A DNA stretch of 64,000 nucleotides from Paenibacillus sp. 1781tsa1. Its GTDB lineage: Bacteria; Bacillota; Bacilli; Paenibacillales; Paenibacillaceae. The stretch is from contig NZ_JAMYWY010000001.1 in assembly GCF_024159265.1 (NCBI RefSeq), positions 6,634,001 through 6,698,000 of the forward strand. Direction: 5' to 3'. The position numbers and the translations under genes are program-made. The notes beneath the pieces are model-generated. The model saw nothing but the letters and a program-made list of their open reading frames with translations. It was not told the DNA's origin and searched no databases. Of this stretch, positions 27,010 through 35,101 are shown piece after piece. How positions within the stretch are numbered: the first letter of the stretch is position 1; every line of letters begins with the position of its first letter.

Positions 27010-27048
27010 AAAAAAAATACATGAAGTCCATCAAAGGAACTCCATGTA
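27010..27048 (-). terminator. Terminator between repeat protein and GT genes
   Basis: On the minus strand TACATGGAGTTCC pairs with GGACTTCATGTA around TTTGAT and is followed by at least eight T residues. It lies just past the repeat-protein stop and directly before the ribosome site of the next glycosyltransferase gene, an arrangement that lets a highly expressed structural gene be followed by weakly expressed enzymes. Confidence 0.85.
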
Positions 27049-27069
27049 CCTATATGAAAAATAAATGGG

Positions 27070-28515
27070 TTATGTGCCTTGTCCATTGAAGAACACATCA
27101 ATCGTGCTTGGTGCACCAATTAGGCTGGAGCGGTAGGAAAGACGTGTATATTTGAGGAAACGCTGCGGCACGAGTACATCCACTGATCCGGACAAAATAC
27201 CAGTCACAGTGGCCACATCCGTGTACCAGTTCGTTCCGTTGGCACTGATCTCAACCTGAGCATCTACCCGGTTTATACCTGGGCCCCGGTTATATACAAA
27301 GAAAGAATACGTGCCAAACACACTGGTCGTAACCGCTGGAAGCGCAGTGAAGGTGTTTGCGGTCGGGGTGCTTATGAGCTGTGATTCCTGAAAACTCTTC
27401 TGTGAAATGGACGTCACGCTGCTAAGTGTTCCCGCTGTAATTGTAGCACCAAGCACACTCGTGATCGTTCCGTTTAACAAATTCGTCAAGGTCCCAGCCG
27501 TGATCGTTGCTCCGAGTACACTCGTGATTGTACCATTCAACAGGTTCGTCAATGTTCCTGCAGTTACGGTGGCTCCGAGCACACTCGTGATCGTTCCGGC
27601 AGTAATCGTCGCTCCCAATACACTTGTGATCGTACCATTTAGCAGATTCGTTAATGTTCCTGCGGTTACGGTGGCTCCAAGCACACTTGTAATCGTTCCG
27701 GCAGTAATCGTTGCTCCCAATACGCTTGTAATCGTACCATTCAGCAAGTTCGTCAACGTACCCGCTGTTACCGTTGCTCCGAGTACACTCGTGATCGTTC
27801 CGTTCAATAAGTTCGTTAGTGTTCCTGCGGTGATGGTTGCTCCGAGTATACCTGTAATGGTCCCCGCTGTAATCGTCGCTCCAAGCACACTCGTGATTGT
27901 TCCAGCAGTAATCGTTGCTCCCAATACACTTGTGATCGTACCATTTAGCAGATTCGTCAATGTTCCTGCGGTTACGGTGGCTCCAAGCACACTCGTGATC
28001 GTTCCGGCGGTAATTGTCGCTCCCAATACACTTGTGATCGTACCATTCAACAGATTCGTCAATGTTCCTGCTGTTACGGTGGCTCCCAGCACACTCGTGA
28101 TCGTACCATTCAGAAGGTTTGTCAATGTTCCGGCAGTTACAGTGGCTCCCAGCACACTCGTAATCGTTCCGGCAGTAATCGTCGCTCCCAATACACTTGT
28201 GATTGTACCATTTAGCAAATTCGTTAATGTACCTGCGGTTACGGTGGCTCCCAGCACACTATTAATCGTACCTGCCGTGATGGTCGCTCCAAGTACACTC
28301 GTAATGGTTCCGTTCAGAATGTTGGTAATGGTTCCTGCGTTAATTGTAACGGTAGTCAGACCTGAGATATTACTAATGGTCCCGTCCAAAATAATGCCAA
28401 CCACATTCCCGCTTGTATCGGTTCTGATAGGCTGGGCTGTCCCTGTACTATCCTGGCCGAAAATCAACGTTCTCAGATTATCCGGATTCGTATTAAACGT
28501 CGTAAAGTTAGGCAT
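27070..28515 (-). CDS. Thr-rich repeat surface protein with DUF6385-like end
   Basis: This 481-residue protein has three parts. Residues 1-60 start MPNFTTFNTNPDNLRTLIFG. Residues 61-361 are repeats of two units: a 13-residue unit (GTITSVLGATITA and variants, 17 copies) and an 8-residue unit (GTLTNLLN, 10 copies). Residues 362-481 form a globular end with YSFFVYNRGPGINRVDAQVE and LVPQRFLKYTRLSYRSS, which I take to be a DUF6385-like domain. There is no signal peptide, as for many spore-coat or exosporium proteins. The TxT pattern suggests a beta-solenoid with Thr ladders, and the many Thr are likely O-glycosylation sites for the adjacent enzymes (inference). Ribosome site GGGAGGAGG. Confidence 0.8.
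   Translation of the reverse strand: MPNFTTFNTNPDNLRTLIFGQDSTGTAQPIRTDTSGNVVGIILDGTISNISGLTTVTINAGTITNILNGTITSVLGATITAGTINSVLGATVTAGTLTNLLNGTITSVLGATITAGTITSVLGATVTAGTLTNLLNGTITSVLGATVTAGTLTNLLNGTITSVLGATITAGTITSVLGATVTAGTLTNLLNGTITSVLGATITAGTITSVLGATITAGTITGILGATITAGTLTNLLNGTITSVLGATVTAGTLTNLLNGTITSVLGATITAGTITSVLGATVTAGTLTNLLNGTITSVLGATITAGTITSVLGATVTAGTLTNLLNGTITSVLGATITAGTLTNLLNGTITSVLGATITAGTLSSVTSISQKSFQESQLISTPTANTFTALPAVTTSVFGTYSFFVYNRGPGINRVDAQVEISANGTNWYTDVATVTGILSGSVDVLVPQRFLKYTRLSYRSSLIGAPSTIDVFFNGQGT
27433..28335 (-). repeat. Coding repeat array of 39 bp and 24 bp units
   Basis: This DNA encodes residues 61-361 of the repeat protein. After an initial 8-residue unit, 13-residue units occur in runs of two, two, one, two, three, one, two, two, one and one, each run except the last closed by an 8-residue unit. 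Codons differ freely between copies while the protein is nearly invariant, so selection acts on the protein. The array may vary in length between strains. Confidence 0.9.
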
Positions 28516-28559
28516 GTGCCTCGTCCTCCTCCCTGGTCAAATCTGTATATTCCTACTCC

Positions 28560-29057
28560 CTACGGCATACGCTGCGCCTGAAAGTAAACATCAAGCCGGG
28601 TCGGTTGATCCGGTTCAACGGATCGAATTGCAAGCCGGGTATAATGCAAAAATCGCAAAGGTACCAGCGCTTTGGTCTGTCCTCCCGCGACCACCTCCTG
28701 GCTGTCCACGGCATAGTCTGAGGCATTGGGACTGATCTGGATCTGTACAAGAGCCGGATGTTTCCCGCGATTCACAACGCCATAGGTGTACATGCTGAGT
28801 GATGAGGTGTCTTGTGCCGGGAGGGAATTCATGCTGCTGCTGGTTTCGGCCCCGACATACGTATGCTCTGTAAAACAATGAATAGCACCAGGGAGTTTCG
28901 TACGTGAGGAAGTACCCTGCTTGAACCGGGGACGAGTAATCCGGGAACAAGGGGGTTTCAGCAATTTAGCGCGGCAGGAATGACGTGAGCGACGACGGCT
29001 TACATATTTGGTTGGTTGCTTCGTTCTCTTCTTGCTTCGCTTCGCTGTTCGACTCAT
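28560..29057 (-). CDS. Basic small protein with DUF6385-like C-terminus
   Basis: This 165-residue protein has a very basic first 55 residues (Lys, Arg and Ser rich, SKKRTKQPTKYVSRRRSRHS) followed by a domain similar to the end of the repeat protein. VPLRFLHYTRLAIRSVEPDQ and LDVYFQAQ align with VPQRFLKYTRLSYRSS and IDVFFNGQ there. No signal peptide is seen. An AAGGGGAAATCGAG stretch precedes the ATG. It sits 44 bases upstream of the repeat-protein gene on the same strand, so the two are probably co-transcribed. The shared domain may mediate assembly with the repeat protein, while the basic tail could bind wall polymer or another coat protein (inference). Confidence 0.78.
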   Translation of the reverse strand: MSRTAKRSKKRTKQPTKYVSRRRSRHSCRAKLLKPPCSRITRPRFKQGTSSRTKLPGAIHCFTEHTYVGAETSSSMNSLPAQDTSSLSMYTYGVVNRGKHPALVQIQISPNASDYAVDSQEVVAGGQTKALVPLRFLHYTRLAIRSVEPDQPTRLDVYFQAQRMP

Positions 29058-29158
29058 CTCGATTTCCCCTTAAAAAATGTGCTTACGCATCGTATGCCCG
29101 GATCGGATATACGGGCACGGCATCTGCCGTTATTTTGGAATTTGCAGTCCGTTCCCAA

Positions 29159-29186
29159 ACGCTTTCTCTTGTTCTTACATACAATG
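29159..29186 (+). promoter_or_regulatory. Possible mother-cell sporulation promoter
   Basis: AC at 29159-29160 and CATACAATG at 29178-29186 are 17 bases apart, which fits the loose sigma-K pattern (AC, then CATAnnnTA). The -10 part also fits sigma-E, CATACANT. It lies 69 bases upstream of the small-paralog start at 29256. The consensus is weak and the call is tentative. Confidence 0.3.
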
Positions 29187-29255
29187 CAAGTAATGAGGAC
29201 ATGCGAAACAAATAGTATCGCGAGACCATTTCCATCTATTCAGAGGGGGGACAAG

Positions 29256-29789
29256 ATGACAAACTCTAATGTATTCAACCAGTCTAATGGGCCCCTGTTC
29301 ACTCAACTGACCAACACTTATGCAGCCCCGGGTATTGAAGCTTCAGTAGATACCGGTGCGGCTGCGGCAGGCAGTTTTTTTGCCCTGACGACCAATACTA
29401 CAGCGATCCCTTCCAGCCAAAACCTTCTTCTTCAAATCCTGAATGCGAGTGGAAGTGGCAGAACATTACGTATTGCCAGCCTTTCGGGAGGTACAACTTC
29501 TGCAGCTACACTGGTCGTTTATTCCGGAGGCACGGTGACGGCAGGAAGCACACCTACACCCGTCAATACGTTGCTCGGCAACGCCAATACCAGCATCGTT
29601 ACCACAAGGCAAAATACGGGCACGCTTGGGGGTACTTTCACTAGTTTGCTCAGCATACCTCTCACTGCGGGAATGTACTCTTTGGATTTAAACGGTTCCA
29701 TTCTTGTTCCACCGGGACAATCACTATCCATTAGTTTAGGAACTGGCAGTCAGACTGCAGCCATTAATCTCTTCTGGTGGGAATTCTGA
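29256..29789 (+). CDS. Small Ser/Thr-rich structural protein, paralog 1
   Basis: This 177-residue protein of unknown function begins NVFNQSNGPLFTQLTNTYAA after the initiator and is rich in Ser, Thr, Gly, Ala and Leu, with almost no charged residues. It contains LLLQILNASGSGRTLRIASL and SGGTTSAATLVVYSGG and ends AAINLFWWEF. The sequence suggests an all-beta, surface-exposed fold. GAGGGGGGACAAG precedes the ATG. The next gene encodes a paralog with the same start, glycine turn and Trp-Trp-Glu end. It is divergent from the repeat-protein operon and probably part of the same surface structure. Confidence 0.75.
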   Translation: MTNSNVFNQSNGPLFTQLTNTYAAPGIEASVDTGAAAAGSFFALTTNTTAIPSSQNLLLQILNASGSGRTLRIASLSGGTTSAATLVVYSGGTVTAGSTPTPVNTLLGNANTSIVTTRQNTGTLGGTFTSLLSIPLTAGMYSLDLNGSILVPPGQSLSISLGTGSQTAAINLFWWEF

Positions 29790-29819
29790 ACATGATCCTG
29801 ATAAAAGGAGGTGCACACT

Positions 29820-30401
29820 GTGCCGAACCACAATGTATTTAATCCATTAAATCTGCCCGTCTATACGTCCAACACGAACACATATATTTCTCCCGGCATT
29901 GTTGCTCCTCCGGAGAATAATGCTGGCAGCACAGGCAATCTGTACAATGCAGGTTCCACCAACTCCACAACACTGGGATTGCTGGGAGGAACGGTTATCG
30001 CCACCGTACAATTGGCCAATCCCGCAGGGAGTGGGAGAACACTATACGTATCACGGCTCTCTGGTGGAATCACCGTTGCACTGAATCTGTTGTCATCCTT
30101 CAGCGGTTCCATGAGTCTGACCGCAAATGGAACGCTAAGCTCTCCCAGTACACTCACGGCGGTCAACAGCAACCTTTCCAGCAGCAATACCAGTGCAGCC
30201 ATCGTACGATTCTCTTCTGCTGCGCCTTCAGGAGCGACCTCATTGATGGCAATGCCCCTTCAAGCGGGGCCTTTTCTATCCAATGAATTTGGCCGTTATG
30301 TGGTTCCTCCAGGTCAAGCCATTAACCTCTCTGTCAGCGGATCACTTTCGGTTGGTGGACTGTTGGCCTCTACTGCTTATTTCGCTTGGTGGGAGGTCTA
30401 A
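29820..30401 (+). CDS. Small Ser/Thr-rich structural protein, paralog 2
   Basis: This 193-residue paralog of the preceding protein has NVFNPLNLPVYTSNTNTYIS near the start and ends STAYFAWWEV. The middle has QLANPAGSGRTLYVSRLSGG, which lines up with the SGSGRTLRIASLSGG of paralog 1. A late VPPGQ motif is also shared. The GTG at 29820 is chosen because AAAGGAGGTG lies six bases upstream. An earlier GTG at 29811 overlaps that site. The two genes are 30 bases apart on one strand. Function is unknown. A structural role on the spore or cell surface is inferred. Confidence 0.75.
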   Translation: MPNHNVFNPLNLPVYTSNTNTYISPGIVAPPENNAGSTGNLYNAGSTNSTTLGLLGGTVIATVQLANPAGSGRTLYVSRLSGGITVALNLLSSFSGSMSLTANGTLSSPSTLTAVNSNLSSSNTSAAIVRFSSAAPSGATSLMAMPLQAGPFLSNEFGRYVVPPGQAINLSVSGSLSVGGLLASTAYFAWWEV

Positions 30402-30432
30402 TTTGTTATGCGATGCACAACAATTACAACGT

Positions 30433-30480
30433 GCAAACAACCGCCTTCGGATGAATACGGAAGCGGCTGTTCGTTTTATT
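30433..30480. terminator. Probable bidirectional terminator
   Basis: ACAACCGCCTTCGG pairs imperfectly with CGGAAGCGGCTGT and is followed by TCGTTTTATT. It lies between two convergent genes, paralog 2 and the MFS exporter. The T-run is poor, so confidence is moderate. Confidence 0.5.
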
Positions 30481-30522
30481 GCAGATGGAACGTGGATATA
30501 CAATGTTGACCGAACGAGGCTG

Positions 30523-31869
30523 TCAGACCGATTCCTGCGGAATGGTCTCTTTTGCTTCCGATAGGAGAGGCTGCTTCCCTTCCCATAGGATGCGCTGTAG
30601 CAGTATGCCGGCAAGACCAATCACCAGCGTAGCGAGACCGATATATTGGAAGGTGGGGCTCGGCCCTGCAACTCGAATGAGCGCTCCACCTGCAAGTGGA
30701 GCTACGACAAGTACAACACTGGATAGTGAATTTTGAATGCCAAAGACGCGTCCTACATAGGCAGGAGGGGTTTCCTTTTGCAACAAATAATTCAGCGTCA
30801 CCATAAAGAGCCCATTGCCAACTCCAATGCATAGCCCCCAGATAATGATCCATATTTCAGGTGTTTCTGGGCCAATCCACCCTAATGCAGCAATTCCGGC
30901 CCCGACGAACAGATATCCTCCACCAAGCCCCCACCCATACCCTATTCTCGGCAGACGATTTAACAACAAAATGATGACTACGGCTCCGGCACCTGCCGAT
31001 GAACCCAGCCAACCTAGCAGCGATTCATTCCCCGGCTTGATCTCCCGAAACAGGGTCGTAAATTGATAATCGATCATCAGGATAGCCATGAGTCCAAAAC
31101 AGCCGAACAGAATCGTACTCAGCACGGTACGACTGCTCTGTATAAAACGCCAGCCTTGCTTCCACTGGGAGAACAAAGATTCCGATCCATCCTTTTCACT
31201 ATAAGCACTTCCGTCTGATTCAGCAGACTCCGACTTCTCCACCAAATGCCGCAAGGGCCACAATACCGCACCTGATAACAGGCGGGTACAGGCATTAATG
31301 ACAATACAGATTTGTGGTGAAAAGAAGGCCAAAATGACTGCACCTAGAAGTGGTCCCGCCACTTTAGAACACTGGCTCACAAAACCGTTTAGAGACGATG
31401 CCTGAAACAGATGCTCTTCTGCCACTACCTGGCGGGTTAGCGCCTGCTGGGCGGGGACATGGAACACTCCCATCATCGCTCGCAGGGCGAGAAGTGGAAG
31501 CAGCCATACCGGACTTGGTGCGAATAAAATAGCAACGGTTAATCCCACGGTGATTACATCACACAGGATCATGATTTTCACTTTGTGCAGTCGATCTGCC
31601 AGGGCACCTGCAAAGGAGCCCAACAGTATACCTGGAACAGCCATACATACAGGAATAAGGGCAATGATCAGCGGATCGGCACCCCATCGGTAGGCCACCA
31701 TTACCTGGATGGCGAGTGCATCGAACCAGTCTCCAAACGTAGCCAGCGAATATGCGATAAACATGCGGACAAACCGGAGATTGGTCCATAAACTTCCGGA
31801 GGATTCCGCAGATGAAGCGGAGGGTTCGGTGGATTCATTGGATGTGGGTTCATTTGAAATGACGGTCAT
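30523..31869 (-). CDS. MFS transporter, EntS-like
   Basis: This 448-residue integral membrane protein has about twelve hydrophobic segments and belongs to the major facilitator superfamily. Its early part, FVRMFIAYSLATFGDWFDAL, and the loop GALADRLHKVKIMILCDV match the enterobactin-exporter-like MFS_3 group found in Firmicutes. The first 26 residues are polar and rich in Ser, Glu and Asn. GGAGG lies upstream of the ATG. Substrate is unknown, likely an exported small molecule. The next upstream gene encodes a winged-helix regulator, possibly controlling it. Confidence 0.85.
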   Translation of the reverse strand: MTVISNEPTSNESTEPSASSAESSGSLWTNLRFVRMFIAYSLATFGDWFDALAIQVMVAYRWGADPLIIALIPVCMAVPGILLGSFAGALADRLHKVKIMILCDVITVGLTVAILFAPSPVWLLPLLALRAMMGVFHVPAQQALTRQVVAEEHLFQASSLNGFVSQCSKVAGPLLGAVILAFFSPQICIVINACTRLLSGAVLWPLRHLVEKSESAESDGSAYSEKDGSESLFSQWKQGWRFIQSSRTVLSTILFGCFGLMAILMIDYQFTTLFREIKPGNESLLGWLGSSAGAGAVVIILLLNRLPRIGYGWGLGGGYLFVGAGIAALGWIGPETPEIWIIIWGLCIGVGNGLFMVTLNYLLQKETPPAYVGRVFGIQNSLSSVVLVVAPLAGGALIRVAGPSPTFQYIGLATLVIGLAGILLQRILWEGKQPLLSEAKETIPQESV

Positions 31870-31938
31870 ACGTGTACTTCCTCCCTTGATTACAGCCGTG
31901 TGCGGTCTGTATGTTCCTTGGCTGTAATCATAAGAGGG

Positions 31939-33117
31939 TTATATCAGAGGAAGATCAGAGGACGGGGAGATAGGGGATAAAAATTTACGTATTTCATCTA
32001 CAATTCGTTGTTTATATGTGGGAACACCATAATTTTTACCGATCTCTGCATACACTTGACGATATTTACTGCGCAGTCTGCCTTCAATTCGATGTTGATC
32101 CATGAACAGGAGAATCTGATATGCAGCATTCAGATATAGCGGTGCATTCAGCGACATTTTCAATACGTCCAGACCGTCATCCATTCTAAGTTCCGCTTCA
32201 CGCACTCGCCCTTGCCGAAGCAACCACAACCCCTCCATCACCTGAAAACGTCCGATCTCCCGCAGATAGGGGGCATCCTTCAATCCTGACCGCAGGACTG
32301 ACATCTGAGCTTCAATCGCTTCACCACTGCCACCCCAAAGTTCCACATACAACGCTGCAAGTGCTACAGGAAGTCTGAAGTTCTTCAGCTCGTCAGTCTC
32401 TATTACACGATACGTTTCTTCAAGCTGCGTTTTGGCACGTTGATACTGGCCCGCCTCTACATAGACTTCAACGATGTTCAGAATGCGAAGTTCCCGAAGC
32501 TGATCGGCAGATAAAGCAGATGAACTCAATGCCTGCTCATACAAGGGTAAGCTTTCTGATGGTTCAATTAGCGAGTGGACAAAAATTAATAACCAGTATA
32601 AGCGTTCTTCAAAAGCAATTTCTTTCGTTGTAATCAGCCACTCCAGATTCCCCTGTATAAAACGGATATACAACTGATAATACGGGACAATCTGAATGCC
32701 AAGCGCTTCTTGCTGTTGAACCAAGGTCTGTATGGCATTTCCCTGCCCAAACAAGTGATATTTACGAAGTAATCCGTGAATGACTTCCTGCATTTCTGGG
32801 TCCTGAACAGAAGGGCTGGCGGGTAGAGCGGACTTGTTCTCTTGCACCGTAAGCCGATATCCGTATCCCCGTACCGTATCCAGACTAATCTCATCCCAAC
32901 GTTTTAATTTCTTGCGCAGCCGATAGATATGATCGTCCACCGTGCGTTCAACGGGATACTCCAGCGGCCATACCCGGTCCAACAGTTGGCTGCGCGTGAA
33001 GACTTTATCCTTGTTCTCATATAAAAAATGAAAAAGTGCAAATTCCTTTGCCAGCAGGCGAATGGAATCCGTACGCCGGGTTACGGTGTATGTCCCTTCA
33101 TCCAATTGTAAAGACAT
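31939..33117 (-). CDS. Winged-helix regulator with TPR-like C-terminus
   Basis: This 392-residue regulator begins with an OmpR/PhoB-type DNA-binding domain (residues 1-95: LLAKEFALFHFLYENKDKVF, then RTVDDHIYRLRKKLKRWDEI and VRGYGYRLTV). A helical region of about 290 residues of TPR character follows, with no receiver domain. Such proteins may bind a peptide or partner protein through the repeats, as in SARP/AfsR-like and related regulators. GGAGGAACCAGGC precedes the ATG. It lies 69 bases upstream of the MFS gene on the same strand, so the two may be co-transcribed. Ligand unknown. Confidence 0.8.
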   Translation of the reverse strand: MSLQLDEGTYTVTRRTDSIRLLAKEFALFHFLYENKDKVFTRSQLLDRVWPLEYPVERTVDDHIYRLRKKLKRWDEISLDTVRGYGYRLTVQENKSALPASPSVQDPEMQEVIHGLLRKYHLFGQGNAIQTLVQQQEALGIQIVPYYQLYIRFIQGNLEWLITTKEIAFEERLYWLLIFVHSLIEPSESLPLYEQALSSSALSADQLRELRILNIVEVYVEAGQYQRAKTQLEETYRVIETDELKNFRLPVALAALYVELWGGSGEAIEAQMSVLRSGLKDAPYLREIGRFQVMEGLWLLRQGRVREAELRMDDGLDVLKMSLNAPLYLNAAYQILLFMDQHRIEGRLRSKYRQVYAEIGKNYGVPTYKQRIVDEIRKFLSPISPSSDLPLI

Positions 33118-33164
33118 GCCTGGTTCCTCCCATGTATTCTTCTCATCGTGTTTTCAACATACCA

Positions 33165-33196
33165 CAAAAAACCTTTGCGAGAACGCAAAAGGTTTC
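33165..33196 (-). terminator. Terminator of TrpXYZ-like operon
   Basis: AAACCTTTTGCG pairs with CGCAAAGGTTT around TTCT on the minus strand and runs into six T residues. It lies about 60 bases after the ATPase stop. Confidence 0.85.
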
Positions 33197-33258
33197 TGTA
33201 ATAAAGAGCTTGTTATAGTACGAAACGCTTATTCTTGGAACAAAGTTATTCCTTTGTT

Positions 33259-34053
33259 TTAACCGAGTACAACCCGGTCATCTGCCATTTTTTTGCCGCT
33301 AATGCGCTCGAATTCACCGAGCAACTCCGGCACGGTCAACGTACGCTTGCGCTCTTCGCTGACATCCAGAATAATGCGGCCTTTATCCATCATGATTAAA
33401 CGATTGCCCAGACGAATGGCCTGCTCCATATTGTGCGTCACCATCAGGGTGGTCAGTCTCATCTCACGCACAAGGGTCTCCGTCAGTTCCGTGATCAGTT
33501 CGGCACGTGAAGGGTCAAGGGCGGCCGTATGTTCATCCAGTAGCAAAATCTGCGGCTGGGTAAACGTAGCCATCAACAGGCTGAGTGCCTGCCGCTCCCC
33601 GCCTGATAAGAGACCCACCTTCGCGTTAGGCCGCTTCTCCAGTCCGATTCCCAACTTCTCCAGTTGCGTGTTAAAAATCTCACGTCTGGTACGGGTAACG
33701 CCGAAGCCCAGTCCACGTCCTTTGCCCCGTTTGTATGCCATCGCCATATTTTCTTCAATGGACATATGTGGTGCTGTTCCTGCCATCGGGTCCTGAAACA
33801 CCCGGCCAATCCAGCTGCTGCGCTTATGCTCCGGCAGGTTTTTGATGGAACGATCATTGATCAGCACATCACCCATATCCGGCTTCATCACACCCGAGAT
33901 GATGTTCATCAACGTGGATTTACCGGCCCCGTTACTACCAATCACCGTCACAAAATCTCCCGGATTCATCGTCAGATTCACACCAACGAGCGCAGTTTTC
34001 TCATCCGTTGTGCCTGGGTTAAACAGCTTGGTCACTTGTGTAATTTCCAGCAT
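33259..34053 (-). CDS. ABC transporter ATPase, TrpZ-like
   Basis: This 264-residue ATPase has Walker A GSNGAGKST, signature LSGGERQALSLLMA and Walker B ILLLDEHTAALD. The His-for-Pro change in DEHTAALD is characteristic of this subfamily, which pairs with PF04392-type binding proteins (tryptophan/tyrosine-type uptake). The ATG at 34053 has GGGAGG nine bases upstream. A GTG six bases earlier lies too close to it. It is the third gene of a binding protein, permease and ATPase operon. Substrate in this organism is not known. Confidence 0.88.
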   Translation of the reverse strand: MLEITQVTKLFNPGTTDEKTALVGVNLTMNPGDFVTVIGSNGAGKSTLMNIISGVMKPDMGDVLINDRSIKNLPEHKRSSWIGRVFQDPMAGTAPHMSIEENMAMAYKRGKGRGLGFGVTRTRREIFNTQLEKLGIGLEKRPNAKVGLLSGGERQALSLLMATFTQPQILLLDEHTAALDPSRAELITELTETLVREMRLTTLMVTHNMEQAIRLGNRLIMMDKGRIILDVSEERKRTLTVPELLGEFERISGKKMADDRVVLG

Positions 34054-34055
34054 GA

Positions 34056-34976
34056 TCACATACCTCCCTTCGCCTGATGACCTCCGGATCGCATCAACTC
34101 TTCTGTTCGTTTGCGAGCCAGACTTCGCTGCTTCATGGAGCGCTGCATCGTTGGGAATACAAGGGCAATGATGACAATCACTGCTGTAATCAACTTCAGA
34201 TCGGATGTGTCAAACCACTCCACCTGAAGGGCCAAGGCCACCACGATTCGGTATATGATCGAACCAACGATCGCTGCAAGTGTAGCCCAGAACACTGTTC
34301 TTGCACCAAGGATGGCTTCACCAATGATGACGGAAGCCAGTCCAATGACGATCATGCCGATCCCCATCGTGATGTCCGCAAAGCCGGATTGCTGGGCAAT
34401 AAATGCGCCAGACAGGGCTACCAGTCCATTGGACAGGCTGACACCTACAATCGTAGTCACATCCGTATTTGCACCAAAACTGCGAATCATGCGTTTGTTA
34501 TCCCCTGTGGCGCGGAGCGCCAGTCCAACATCTGTTTTCATGAACAGATCGAGCATTATTTTGAACACGAGTACCACGATAATAATCAGTACCATGACAT
34601 GCTCACCTGAGAATGGATTATCCATACCCATAATGGATTTATTCGGTGCGCCAAGAATACGCATATTAATGGAGTAGAGCGCGATCATCATCAAGATCCC
34701 GGATAACAATCCATTAATCTTGCCTTTGGTATGAAGCAGGCCCGTACAAGCCCCGGCTACCATACCGCCAGCCATTGCCGCCAGACAGGCGAGCCAAGGA
34801 GAGAAGTCATTGGAGATCATCACCGCCGCGATTGCGCCCCCTGTTGTAAAACTTCCGTCTACGGTAAGGTCAGGAAAATCGAGTATGCGGAACGTAATAT
34901 ATACACCAAGTGCCATCAGTGCATATAAAAGCCCCAGCTCGATTGCTCCTTCAATTGAATTCCAGCTTATACTCAC
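34056..34976 (-). CDS. ABC transporter permease, TrpY-like
   Basis: This 306-residue membrane protein has eight or more hydrophobic segments and belongs to the branched-chain-type permease family. FRILDFPDLTVDGSFTTGGA and LRATGDNKRMIRSFGANTD are typical. The GTG at 34976 follows AGGGAGGAAGTAGC and begins MSISWNSIEGAIELGLL. A longer frame upstream lacks a ribosome site. The stop lies two bases before the ATPase start, so the two are coupled. Confidence 0.87.
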   Translation of the reverse strand: MSISWNSIEGAIELGLLYALMALGVYITFRILDFPDLTVDGSFTTGGAIAAVMISNDFSPWLACLAAMAGGMVAGACTGLLHTKGKINGLLSGILMMIALYSINMRILGAPNKSIMGMDNPFSGEHVMVLIIIVVLVFKIMLDLFMKTDVGLALRATGDNKRMIRSFGANTDVTTIVGVSLSNGLVALSGAFIAQQSGFADITMGIGMIVIGLASVIIGEAILGARTVFWATLAAIVGSIIYRIVVALALQVEWFDTSDLKLITAVIVIIALVFPTMQRSMKQRSLARKRTEELMRSGGHQAKGGM

Positions 34977-35071
34977 GCTACTTCCTCCCTGTCTATCGAA
35001 AAGAATGAGGCGAACCCGTTGCACGTTCGCCTCGCATCCATACTGCCGGATTACACTCCGGTCAGTTTATT

Positions 35072-35101
35072 GAATCAATTTCATAACTTATGAATTGATT
35101 C
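35072..35101 (-). repeat. Stable hairpin at binding-protein stop
   Basis: GAATCAATTTCATAA pairs with TTATGAATTGATTC with a single bulge and overlaps the stop codon of the binding-protein gene. There is no T-run, so it is more likely an mRNA-stabilising structure that favours the binding protein over the membrane components than a terminator. Confidence 0.6.

Noticed and set aside
27433-28335. Repeats considered as a CRISPR array
   Set aside because: Units are 24 and 39 bases, contiguous without unique spacers, in one coding frame with synonymous variation, and no cas genes are near.
27407-28735. 442-codon open frame antisense to the repeat protein
   Set aside because: It is a mirror of the repetitive codons on the other strand (VIVPAVTVAPSTL units), has no ribosome site, and covers only the repeat gene and its flank.
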